Shown here: positions 1 to 7,335 of the stretch, one piece after another | Position numbering within the stretch: position 1 is the stretch's first letter | Layout of the letters: every line of letters begins with the position of its first letter | Assembly: GCA_002329565.1 (NCBI GenBank) | Contig: DCTM01000015.1 | Coordinates: forward strand, 38,180 to 49,785 | DNA: 11,606 nt | Reading direction: 5' to 3' | Source: Firmicutes bacterium UBA1440 | Lineage (GTDB): Bacteria > Bacillota > Clostridia > Peptostreptococcales > Anaerovoracaceae | Program-made: the position numbers and the translations under genes | The notes under the pieces: generated by a model | What the model was told of the DNA's origin: nothing | Databases searched by the model: none | What the model saw: the letters and a program-made list of their open reading frames with translations, nothing else

Positions 1-14
1 ATCATACAATTTTA

Positions 15-43
15 TTGACATTGACCCGCCGGTCGTTTATTAT
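15..43 (+). promoter_or_regulatory. Sigma-70-type promoter of the RND efflux operon
   Basis: TTGACA at 15-20 is a perfect -35 box. It is followed after exactly 17 bp by TATTAT at 38-43, one base from the -10 consensus. Transcription would start near position 50, leaving an AT-rich leader of about 70 nt before the GTG start at 119. A second overlapping pair, TTGACC at 21-26 and TATATT at 43-48 with a 16-bp spacer, is a weaker alternative. The strength of the main promoter suggests that expression is kept down by a repressor, which fits the two dyads lying on it. Confidence 0.75.
23..34. promoter_or_regulatory. Putative TetR operator 1, inside the promoter spacer
   Basis: GACC-CGCC-GGTC is a perfect 4+4 dyad lying between the -35 and -10 boxes, centred at 28.5. 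The same core, GACC-N4-GGTC, recurs at 56-67. A protein bound here would block RNA polymerase directly. The likely ligand is the TetR-family protein encoded at 4609-5229, because such regulators commonly repress their own operon. Binding is inferred; the dyad is seen. Confidence 0.5.
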
Positions 44-52
44 ATATTAGTG

Positions 53-70
53 TCCGACCGTTGGGTCGGA
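53..70. promoter_or_regulatory. Putative TetR operator 2, just downstream of the predicted start site
   Basis: TCCGACC-GTTG-GGTCGGA is a perfect 7+7 inverted repeat with a 4-bp centre, sharing the GACC-N4-GGTC core with the dyad at 23-34. The two centres are 33 bp apart, close to three helical turns, so two dimers could sit on roughly the same face of the DNA. In RNA the same bases could form a small hairpin at the 5' end of the leader, but no U-run follows, so it is not a terminator. Confidence 0.55.
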
Positions 71-104
71 AAATGTGATTTTGTTAAAATATATTTATAT
101 TTTT

Positions 105-110
105 AGGAGG
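105..110 (+). promoter_or_regulatory. Ribosome binding site fixing the GTG start of the adaptor
   Basis: AGGAGG, a full anti-16S match, lies 8 nt before GTG at 119. The first in-frame ATG is 57 codons further on, just before the membrane helix, and has no comparable site. This decides for the GTG start and thus for a real cytoplasmic tail on the adaptor. Confidence 0.8.
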
Positions 111-118
111 ATATTGTT

Positions 119-1402
119 GTGAAAAACGACAAACAAAAGAAAGACCCCATTCAAAACGAAATTGATGCCGCACAGGTAGACGACGTCGAATTAAGCAAAA
201 AAGTCGACGACTTTTTTCAATGCAGCGAGGATACCGACCCCGTCGTTGAAGCTTCACCTGCCAATACAAGAAAAGAAAAATGGATCAAAATGGGTAAGGA
301 CCATAAAGTACTCGCTGTTGTCGTTATCCTGCTGATTCTGCTGGCACTGTTTCGCATAGGCTCGGCTATATATGACAGGATTTCTCCGAGCATAGAGAAA
401 GAAGAGCAGGTCGCAGTTCAAACAACTGTTGCCGGCATGGCGGATATTTCTTCCACAGCGCCTATTACAGGCAGAATTCTCCCGGAAGAAGTCGCAGTTG
501 TTCCTCTCGTTTCAGGCAAGGTCACCGGCATATATGTAAAGGTCGGCGATTACGTCAATGCAGGCACGGTTCTGTTTGAAATCGACAGAACACAAGCCAC
601 CGCATCATATAACCAAGCCAAAGCCGCCTATGATCTGGCGAGCACCGCTTACAACAACGCAGCCACACTCTACAGCGCAGGCGCCGTCAGCAAGACTTCT
701 CTCGATCAGGCATATGTCAGTTACATATCTGCGAGAGAGGCCTTCAATACTGCAGCCGAAATGTACAGCTATTACAGTGTCACCGCGCCGATTTCGGGTT
801 ATGTCACATCCCTTTCCGTTCAACGGGGCAGCATAGCAGGTCAAACGATGGCAGCTTCCATCGCCAATACAGACAGCTTATCCATAGACACCACAGTTTC
901 CGAATATCTGGCAACAAAACTGTACCAAGGTGAGGAAGTTGACATCCGCGTTTCCTCCCTCAAAGATAAAACCTACAAGGGTGTAATCTCCGAACTTTCC
1001 CCGGCTCCGGCCTACGGAACGCTTACATACCCCATTACCGTCTCGGTTAAGGATACTTCCGGCGATATCAAAGCCGGTATGTTTGCCGAAGTTATCGTCA
1101 AAGACAACGAATCTAAAAATGCGCTTTGCATTCCATCAGACGCAGTCTTCTCGAAGGCAGGCGAAGATATAGTCGTTGTGCTCGATAAGGATAATGTCGC
1201 TTCCTATGCAAAGGTAACGACAGGTATCGACAACGGTGAGATGGTCGAGATTCTCTCAGGCATCAAAGCAGGAGATGTCGTCGTCAGCTCGGGACAACAA
1301 TACGTGAGCGAAGGCGATAAGGTAAAGGTCATAAAAAACGGTACCAAAGCGTCGAAATCCGATTCCGCGGCATCCAAAAGCCAAGGCAAAGATAAAAAAT
1401 AA
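119..1402 (+). CDS. RND efflux periplasmic adaptor subunit (HlyD/MFP family)
   Basis: This 427-residue membrane-fusion protein would link the RND permease encoded next door to an outer partner or to the outer wall space. The first ~60 residues are polar and acidic and should lie in the cytoplasm. One transmembrane helix follows at about 63-80 (VLAVVVILLILLALF). The split lipoyl domain is at ~127-157 (VSGKVTGIYVKVGDYVNAG) and ~221-251 (TAPISGYVTSL), flanking a short alanine/tyrosine-rich alpha-hairpin (~158-218). A beta-barrel (~255-330) and a membrane-proximal domain (~331-405) come next, then a Lys/Ser-rich tail of about 22 residues. There is no lipobox; the only early Cys (35) is before the helix. 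The short hairpin is unlike the long hairpins of TolC-docking adaptors such as AcrA. The gene is first in the operon, 12 nt before the permease. The family call is secure; the substrate is unknown. Confidence 0.93.
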   Translation: MKNDKQKKDPIQNEIDAAQVDDVELSKKVDDFFQCSEDTDPVVEASPANTRKEKWIKMGKDHKVLAVVVILLILLALFRIGSAIYDRISPSIEKEEQVAVQTTVAGMADISSTAPITGRILPEEVAVVPLVSGKVTGIYVKVGDYVNAGTVLFEIDRTQATASYNQAKAAYDLASTAYNNAATLYSAGAVSKTSLDQAYVSYISAREAFNTAAEMYSYYSVTAPISGYVTSLSVQRGSIAGQTMAASIANTDSLSIDTTVSEYLATKLYQGEEVDIRVSSLKDKTYKGVISELSPAPAYGTLTYPITVSVKDTSGDIKAGMFAEVIVKDNESKNALCIPSDAVFSKAGEDIVVVLDKDNVASYAKVTTGIDNGEMVEILSGIKAGDVVVSSGQQYVSEGDKVKVIKNGTKASKSDSAASKSQGKDKK

Positions 1403-1414
1403 GGAGTTGGGAAA

Positions 1415-4400
1415 ATGAATTTTTCGAATTTAAGTATCAAACGACCGGTAGCAACGATCATGATCATGCTGATGGTCGTAGTCATCGGTGTCATGTCGAT
1501 TTTCTCCATTCCCGAGGATCTGCTCCCGGATATAGAATATCCGATTGCAGTCGCAATAGCGAGCTATCCGAATGCTTCTCCGGAGGAAGTGGAAACCTTG
1601 GTCACGAAGCCTCTCGAACAAGCGTTGGCTTCCGTATCCGATTTGGATACCCTGACTTCCATGTCACTGCAAAGTCAGTCCGTCATCATCCTGCAGTTTC
1701 AAATGGACACGGATATGAACTTTGCAACATTAAACATGCGCGAAAAGATTGCGATGATCGAGGATTATCTCCCCGATAAAGTCGACACTCCTATGGTATT
1801 GAAGATGGATGTCAACGCCATGTCTTCAGCGCAGATTTTCGTCTCGGGCGACATGAGCCTCGAGTCTCTCACCGATATGGTCAATGACAATGTCGTCTCC
1901 TACTTTGAGCGCACATCCGGTGTAGCTTCCGTAAGCGTATCCGGTGGCCCAGAAGACGAGATTGCCATGACGGTTAACCAAGAAACCCTTCAGGGCTACG
2001 GACTTTCCTTATCCACGCTCTCGCAAGTTTTGTCAGCCGAAAACATCAATATGCCTTCGGGCGAAATCAGCAAGGGCGATTCAAAGGTTATCGTCCGTAC
2101 CATGGGAAAATTCAGCAGCGTCGATGATATCAAGAATATCCCGATTACGCTTTCAGACCGCAGCATCATAACTCTGAAAGACGTAGCTTCCATCCAAGAG
2201 ACTACAAAGAAACAAGAAAGTATCAGCCGAGTCAACGGCGAAACCGCAATCGGTCTGTCGATTTCCAAGCAGTCGGATGCCAACACGGTCGAAGTGTCCG
2301 ATGCACTGCACAAGACCATGGATCAACTGCATGAGCAATTTCCCGAACTGACATTTACAGTAGGCTTCGACCAAGCCGATTACATAAGGGATTCTCTCAA
2401 TTCGGTATCGAGAAGTGCAATTGAAGGAGCGGTCCTGGCGATTCTCGTTGTATTCTTGTTCCTGAAAAATATGCGCAGTACTCTGATCGTAGCGATTTCT
2501 ATCCCGACATCGCTTTTGACCACGTTTGCAATTATGAAATATAACGGCATGACTTTAAACTTGATTACACTGTCTGCGCTTACGTTGGCTATCGGTATGC
2601 TCGTAGACGATGCCGTCATCGTGTTGGAAAATATCTTCCGTGTGCGACAAGATATAAACGACCCGGTGGATGCTTCGCGTGAAGGTTCTAAGGAAATAAC
2701 CCTCGCCGTTGTAGCCGCCACTCTTACAAAGGTCATGGTGTTCCTTCCGATCGCAATGGCAAACGGTATGGCCGGATTAATGTTCAAAGATTTCTGTATT
2801 ACAATCATCACCGCATTGCTGGCATCACTCATAGTTTCGTTGACGATAGTGCCGATGCTGTGTTCTAAATTGCTTACCAAGGGTCAGTCAACAAACTACC
2901 TCAGATTCGGCAAAAGAAGATACAAATTCCGTTATCTGCAACGCTTTACTGCGTCGATTGAGCTGTTAACGGACTGGTATGGCACCTTCATGCACAGAGC
3001 TCTTAAAAAGCGTAAGAAGGTCATTGTAACCTGTCTTACTATCTTCGCGGTCTCAGTATCGTTGATTGCAATCGTAGGTGCGGAACTGATGCCGCCTTCC
3101 GATGAAGGTTCATTTACAATCAGTATATCGATGCCGTACGGAACTTCTTTGGAAACGCAATCCGACTATGTCGCCAACATTGAGGAATATGTACTTTCGA
3201 TTCCGGAAGTCGATTCCTGTACTGTCAGCGTCGGCGCGGGTTCCGGTCAGAGCAGCATGCTTTCCTCAAAGAATCAATCCTCCCTCAACGTCACTCTCGT
3301 CGGTTTGAGCGATCGTAAACGCAGCACAGCCGAAATTGTCGAAGAAGTCAACGATCAATTTAAAAACTTAACCGGTGCGGACATTTCGGTTGAAGAATCA
3401 TCCTCTATGGGTATGATGATGGGCGGAGCCGATATGGCACTCAACTTAAAGGGTGATGAGCTCGACACTTTGGAAGACATCGGCAACGACTTGATTGCTA
3501 AAATCGATAAAGTCGATGGTGTCTCCTATTCGGAATTGGATCTGACGGAAGGTTCCCCTGAGGTCAAGGTCTCACTCGACAGAAATGCTGCCTCCTATTA
3601 CGGCGTGAGCGCCTACCAGCTCGCCAACGGACTCTCGTCTGCTCTGTCCGGCACTACAGCCACCAAACTTAACGTGGACGGTGATGAAATAGAAGTCAAC
3701 CTCTCACTGCCGGATACGTACAGCGATTCGGCCGAAAACATGAAACAGATACTCATCACCGGTTCAACGGGGCAACAGGTTCCTGTCGGTCAAATTGCCA
3801 CCTTGGAATACGATAATTCTCCGAATGTTATCAACCGCGAAAACCAAGTTCGCTATATTACAATGAATATCTACATGGACGGCTCTGTCGATTTGGGTAC
3901 TGTTTCAGACGACGTTTTGGATATTGTAAACGACTACAACTTCCCTGACGGTTACTACTACGAAACCGGAGGACAGCAGGAACAGATGGTTGAGACCTTC
4001 TCAAGTCTCGCAAAAGCATTATTCGCAGCCTTTGCACTTGTATTCCTGCTCCTTGCTGCTCAGTTCGAGTCGGTCATTCGACCGTTTATCGTAATGACGG
4101 CTATCCCGTTCGCAATGTCGGGTGCCTTCCTGACACTGTTCCTGACGAATACAAAGCTGTCGATGACATCATTCCTCGGTCTTATCATGCTGATAGGTAT
4201 CGTTGTAAACAACTCCATCCTGCTCGTTGAATTCATTCGACAAAACAAGGATTCGATGCCTTTGGAAGAAGCATTGATCAAGGCCGGACAATTGAGACTG
4301 CGACCGATTCTGATGACGACAGCAGCCACCTGCGCCGGTATGGTGCCTCTCGCACTCGGCATAGGCGAAGGAACAGAAATGCTGGCCCCGATGGCCATCA

Positions 4401-4591
4401 CCATTATCGGCGGTCTCATCGCTTCTACCATTATCACATTGGTCTTCGTTCCTGTTCTCTACGGCATCATGGAAGACTTCAGCAGAAAGCGCGCCGAAAA
4501 GAAACTCATCAAAGATGAAGAAATCCTTGCGCTTGAAAAGAAATGGGAGCTTGAAGATATGGAAGAAACGAAAGTTTCTCCTACAGAATAA
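1415..4591 (+). CDS. RND-family efflux permease (AcrB/HAE-1-like)
   Basis: This 1058-residue, full-length inner-membrane pump exports substrates using the proton (or another cation) gradient. The N-terminus (NLSIKRPVATIMIM) and the duplicated layout are typical: TM1 at ~12-30, first large outside loop ~31-335, TM2-6 ~336-487, a basic cytoplasmic linker ~488-535, TM7 ~536-556, second outside loop ~557-860, TM8-12 ~865-1018, and a charged cytoplasmic tail. The TM4 proton-relay pair is present as D398-D399 (GMLVDDAVIVLEN), matching AcrB D407/D408, and R963 matches AcrB R971 in TM11. The TM10 lysine equivalent to AcrB K940 is replaced by N932 (IVVNNSILLVEF). A good GGAG site lies 8 nt before the ATG, and the gene follows its adaptor directly. 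Whether it exports drugs, lipids or metabolites cannot be told. Confidence 0.95.
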   Translation: MNFSNLSIKRPVATIMIMLMVVVIGVMSIFSIPEDLLPDIEYPIAVAIASYPNASPEEVETLVTKPLEQALASVSDLDTLTSMSLQSQSVIILQFQMDTDMNFATLNMREKIAMIEDYLPDKVDTPMVLKMDVNAMSSAQIFVSGDMSLESLTDMVNDNVVSYFERTSGVASVSVSGGPEDEIAMTVNQETLQGYGLSLSTLSQVLSAENINMPSGEISKGDSKVIVRTMGKFSSVDDIKNIPITLSDRSIITLKDVASIQETTKKQESISRVNGETAIGLSISKQSDANTVEVSDALHKTMDQLHEQFPELTFTVGFDQADYIRDSLNSVSRSAIEGAVLAILVVFLFLKNMRSTLIVAISIPTSLLTTFAIMKYNGMTLNLITLSALTLAIGMLVDDAVIVLENIFRVRQDINDPVDASREGSKEITLAVVAATLTKVMVFLPIAMANGMAGLMFKDFCITIITALLASLIVSLTIVPMLCSKLLTKGQSTNYLRFGKRRYKFRYLQRFTASIELLTDWYGTFMHRALKKRKKVIVTCLTIFAVSVSLIAIVGAELMPPSDEGSFTISISMPYGTSLETQSDYVANIEEYVLSIPEVDSCTVSVGAGSGQSSMLSSKNQSSLNVTLVGLSDRKRSTAEIVEEVNDQFKNLTGADISVEESSSMGMMMGGADMALNLKGDELDTLEDIGNDLIAKIDKVDGVSYSELDLTEGSPEVKVSLDRNAASYYGVSAYQLANGLSSALSGTTATKLNVDGDEIEVNLSLPDTYSDSAENMKQILITGSTGQQVPVGQIATLEYDNSPNVINRENQVRYITMNIYMDGSVDLGTVSDDVLDIVNDYNFPDGYYYETGGQQEQMVETFSSLAKALFAAFALVFLLLAAQFESVIRPFIVMTAIPFAMSGAFLTLFLTNTKLSMTSFLGLIMLIGIVVNNSILLVEFIRQNKDSMPLEEALIKAGQLRLRPILMTTAATCAGMVPLALGIGEGTEMLAPMAITIIGGLIASTIITLVFVPVLYGIMEDFSRKRAEKKLIKDEEILALEKKWELEDMEETKVSPTE

Positions 4592-4608
4592 ATAAGGCGT
4601 GATTAGAT

Positions 4609-5229
4609 ATGAAGAAAAAAGACAAAGATATGCGCATTCTCACTGCCGCTTTCGATTTGTTTTCCGAAAAAGGGTACAACAATACCAAAATTATGGATAT
4701 TGCCGTCAAGGCAGGAATCGGCAAGGGAACGATTTACGAATACTATGACAGCAAAGAGGATATTTTCATCATTGCCATTGTAGAGAGACTCAAAAGCGAG
4801 TTTGCAATTATGCCCGAACAGATGAAGAAACACTCTTCTGCAATTGAAAAGCTGAAAGCGTTTTTAACCTTTGAGGTCAATTTGCTGGCAAAATACGGTT
4901 CGGATTTATCCGAATTCAAGGCGCGGCTCCACGAATCCAACACGGACGTTTCAGACCGGATGAAGGAAGCCATCGGCGAGATATTCTCGATGGAGTACAC
5001 AGTGATGTCCGACATTATCCGCTCAGGCATCGAGTCAGGAGAATTGCGTGATGTTAATGTGAGGTTGGCCGCCAATCTAGCCATCTCCGCGATTTCATCC
5101 TACTGCATGCTTAAGTACAACCTGGTGCCGCAGCACCCTTACTCGGGAGAAACGTCGCGTTTCGGTGAGATTGATGAATGCGAGATCGACGACATCTTCG
5201 ATCTGCTGTTTAATGGGATAATAAAATAA
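4609..5229 (+). CDS. TetR/AcrR-family transcriptional regulator
   Basis: This 206-residue one-component regulator has a helix-turn-helix at ~26-47 (TKIMDIAVKAGIGKGTIYEYY) and the usual following segment (SKEDIF); the remaining all-helical part (~55-206) would bind an effector and dimerise. Such proteins normally repress efflux genes until a pump substrate binds. It is the third gene of the pump operon, 17 nt after the permease stop, with only a weak AAGG site 11 nt before the ATG, so it is probably made in small amounts and partly by coupling. Its likely targets are the twin dyads at 23-34 and 53-70, which would make it an autorepressor. The effector is unknown. Family assignment is firm; the target is inferred. 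Confidence 0.92.
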   Translation: MKKKDKDMRILTAAFDLFSEKGYNNTKIMDIAVKAGIGKGTIYEYYDSKEDIFIIAIVERLKSEFAIMPEQMKKHSSAIEKLKAFLTFEVNLLAKYGSDLSEFKARLHESNTDVSDRMKEAIGEIFSMEYTVMSDIIRSGIESGELRDVNVRLAANLAISAISSYCMLKYNLVPQHPYSGETSRFGEIDECEIDDIFDLLFNGIIK

Positions 5230-5290
5230 TATCTGCATTATTTACGACCCCGGAGTCATCTCCGGGGTCCTTCATTTGCACAGATATTAT
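5226..5290. repeat. 10-bp inverted repeat enclosing the tetR terminator
   Basis: ATAATATCTG at 5226-5235 is matched perfectly by CAGATATTAT at 5281-5290. The arms are 45 bp apart and enclose the terminator hairpin. The left arm contains the regulator's TAA stop (5227-5229). In RNA this would make an outer stem around the GC-rich hairpin. The purpose is unknown. Confidence 0.6.
5246..5277 (+). terminator. Rho-independent-like terminator of the RND operon
   Basis: A perfect 10-bp stem, GACCCCGGAG (5246-5255) with CTCCGGGGTC (5260-5269), closes a TCAT loop. It starts 16 nt after the tetR stop. The following CTTCATTTG is only a poor U-tract, so termination may be incomplete, but the position and stem strength fit an operon end. 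Confidence 0.7.
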
Positions 5291-5336
5291 GCGTAAAATT
5301 CATCGCATTTTTGTACCGGAAAATTCTCCGATGCCC

Positions 5337-5365
5337 TTGCCTTAAGCCCATAAATGCAGTATACT
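5337..5365 (+). promoter_or_regulatory. Sigma-70-type promoter of the acn-icd-gntR operon
   Basis: TTGCCT at 5337-5342 and TATACT at 5360-5365 are separated by exactly 17 bp. The predicted start is near 5372, giving a short leader of ~30 nt before the ATG at 5401. The -10 box lies within the GTATAC-TT-GTATAC dyad, so a regulator binding there would compete with RNA polymerase. Confidence 0.6.
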
Positions 5366-5372
5366 TGTATAC
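5359..5372. promoter_or_regulatory. Putative GntR/FCD operator over the acn -10 box
   Basis: Two GTATAC hexamers, each self-complementary, are separated by TT. The right half reads TTGTATACAC, close to the t.GT...AC.a pattern typical of FadR-subfamily GntR operators. It covers the -10 box and reaches the predicted start site. The best candidate ligand is the FCD-domain regulator at the end of the same operon (8494-9150), acting as a repressor relieved by a metabolite. The dyad is seen; the protein pairing is inferred. Confidence 0.5.
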
Positions 5373-5388
5373 ACGTATTCAATATTAT

Positions 5389-5394
5389 AAGGAG
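5389..5394 (+). promoter_or_regulatory. Ribosome binding site fixing the aconitase start
   Basis: AAGGAG lies 6 nt before ATG at 5401. An in-frame upstream TTG at 5311 would add 30 residues that do not resemble an aconitase N-terminus and would start before the predicted promoter, so the ATG at 5401 is chosen. Confidence 0.8.
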
Positions 5395-5400
5395 ATTACT

Positions 5401-7332
5401 ATGGGAAAAACATTAGCTTATAAAATTCTTGCAAACCACCTCATCTCCGGCGAGCTCTCCCCCGGCAATGAGATTACGATCAAGATCGATCAGACTCTCA
5501 CCCAGGACTCGACCGGAACGATGGTCTATCTTCAATTGGAAGCACTCGATACAGAAAAGGTTAAGACCGAGCTTTCGGTGGCCTACATCGATCACAATAC
5601 ATTGCAGACAGGCTTTGAAAACGCCGACGATCACGCGTTTATCGAAAGCGTAGCCAAACGCCACGGCGTGCTGTTCAGCAAGCCGGGCAACGGTATCTGC
5701 CACCAACTTCACCTCGAAAATTACGGTATCCCCGGTAAAACATTGCTCGGCTCTGACAGCCATACACCTACAGGCGGAGGCCTCGGAATGATAGCCATCG
5801 GTGCAGGAGGCCTCGATGTGGCAGTAGCCATGGCCAAAGGCACCTACAGTCTCAGTGTGCCGAAGGTAATAGGTATCAAACTCACGGGCAAACTGCCGCT
5901 CTGGTCTTCTGCAAAAGATGTCATCCTTCACGTATTGAAGATTCTTACCGTTAAGGGAGGTGTCGGCAATATCGTCGAATACTTCGGCGATGGCGTAAAA
6001 ACGCTCTCCGTAACAGACAGAGCGACGATCACAAACATGGGTGCCGAACTCGGTGCCACAACATCCGTCTTCCCCAGCGATGAAAATACGAGAGAATATC
6101 TGCGCCTGCAAGGGAGAGAACATGACTTCGTCGCATTGGCCGCAGACGAAGACGCCGTATACGGCAAACTTATTGAAATCAATCTCTCCGAAATAAAACC
6201 TCTCGCCGCAATGCCGCACAGTCCTGACAACGTCGACTCGATTGCCAACATCGGTCCGATCAAAATCGATCAAGTCGCTATCGGCAGCTGCACAAATTCT
6301 TCTTACACGGATTTAATGAAAGTAGCCGCCATCCTCAAGGGCAGAAAAGTGCATCCTGAAGTTTCGCTCGTCATCAGTCCGGGTTCAAGCCGCATCATGG
6401 CACAGATGGCCGAAAACGGTGCACTGGCAGACTTGATTCGTGCCGGCGCACGTATCATCGAAAATGCATGCGGCCCTTGTATCGGTATGGGACAATCGCC
6501 GAAATCCGGTGCAGTCTCTCTGCGTACATTTAACAGAAACTTCAAAGGCAGAAGCGGAACAAACGATGCCTCTGTCTATCTCGTCAGTCCGGAGACAGCC
6601 GCCGTGTCGGCAATCTACGGAGTACTGACAGACGGAAGCACCACGGATATAGACTTGCCTCACATCGACATCGCCGAAGCTGCACCGATTGCAAGCTTCA
6701 TCGTCAACCCACCGGCAGCACCGAAAGCGGACACGGCTGTCGAAATGGGCCCGAACATCAAACCGTTCCCGAGAAATACCGCGCTTCCGGATAAAATCAC
6801 CGCACAGGTCACACTTAAAGCCGGTGACAACGTTACCACCGATGACATCATGCCTTCGGATTCCCGCCTGCTGCCTTATCGTTCAAACGTGCCGCACCTC
6901 TCAAATTACTGCTTTGAGAAGATCGACAATGCTTTTGCATCCAGATGCCGTGAAGCGGGATCGTGCGCCATCATAGGAGGAGACAACTACGGACAGGGCT
7001 CGAGCCGTGAGCACGCCGCTCTCGCTCCACTTCACTTGGGTGTGAAGTTTATTATCGCAAAATCGTTTGCCCGTATTCACCGCTCGAACCTTATAAACAG
7101 CGGAATCATGCCTCTGGTCTTCGAAAACGCAGATGATTACAACGATCTCGCCCTCGGTCACAAGCTTACAATAGAAAACGCGCACGTACAGATTAAAACT
7201 CCGGTCATCACGATTAAGAACGAGACGACCGGCAAGACATACAGAGCCATTACCAACTTCTCCGACCTAGAGATTACGATGATCGAAAAGGGCGGCAAAA
7301 TCAACTATATCAAGGATGCAGCGGAGGTATAA
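5401..7332 (+). CDS. acn: Aconitate hydratase (single-chain, Aquifex/clostridial type)
   Basis: This 643-residue [4Fe-4S] enzyme interconverts citrate and isocitrate through cis-aconitate in the cytoplasm. The three cluster cysteines are visible: C297 in GSCTNS, and C357 and C360 in ACGPCIGMG. Other active-site signatures are YIDHN (62-66), GSDSHT (117-122) and GQGSSREHAA (531-540), whose first serine, S534, corresponds to the catalytic serine 642 of mitochondrial aconitase. Domains 1-3 span ~1-440; a linker leads to the swivel domain 4 (~460-640). The length fits the short bacterial type (~640-660), not AcnA (~890) or AcnB (~865). It could in principle be a homoaconitase or an isopropylmalate isomerase fusion, but its neighbour is an isocitrate dehydrogenase, which supports citrate as substrate. 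It is first in its operon, with the next ATG only 3 nt after its stop. Confidence 0.93.
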   Translation: MGKTLAYKILANHLISGELSPGNEITIKIDQTLTQDSTGTMVYLQLEALDTEKVKTELSVAYIDHNTLQTGFENADDHAFIESVAKRHGVLFSKPGNGICHQLHLENYGIPGKTLLGSDSHTPTGGGLGMIAIGAGGLDVAVAMAKGTYSLSVPKVIGIKLTGKLPLWSSAKDVILHVLKILTVKGGVGNIVEYFGDGVKTLSVTDRATITNMGAELGATTSVFPSDENTREYLRLQGREHDFVALAADEDAVYGKLIEINLSEIKPLAAMPHSPDNVDSIANIGPIKIDQVAIGSCTNSSYTDLMKVAAILKGRKVHPEVSLVISPGSSRIMAQMAENGALADLIRAGARIIENACGPCIGMGQSPKSGAVSLRTFNRNFKGRSGTNDASVYLVSPETAAVSAIYGVLTDGSTTDIDLPHIDIAEAAPIASFIVNPPAAPKADTAVEMGPNIKPFPRNTALPDKITAQVTLKAGDNVTTDDIMPSDSRLLPYRSNVPHLSNYCFEKIDNAFASRCREAGSCAIIGGDNYGQGSSREHAALAPLHLGVKFIIAKSFARIHRSNLINSGIMPLVFENADDYNDLALGHKLTIENAHVQIKTPVITIKNETTGKTYRAITNFSDLEITMIEKGGKINYIKDAAEV

Positions 7333-7335
7333 AGC

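Noticed and set aside
53..70. Leader hairpin as a riboswitch or attenuator of the pump operon
   Set aside because: It is a single short stem with no U-run or alternative pairing partner; a DNA operator explains the symmetry better.
5289..5330. Small dyads ATGCG-N10-CGCAT and CGGA-N6-TCCG upstream of the acn promoter
   Set aside because: They are short, imperfect or widely spaced and without a partner copy; chance is a sufficient explanation.
5311..5400. N-terminal extension of aconitase from an upstream TTG
   Set aside because: The stretch contains the predicted promoter and operator, the residues do not look like aconitase, and AAGGAG is placed for the ATG at 5401.
5413..6273. A 286-codon minus-strand open frame opposite acn
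   Set aside because: It is antisense to the aconitase, with no ribosome site or family motif; codon-bias shadow.
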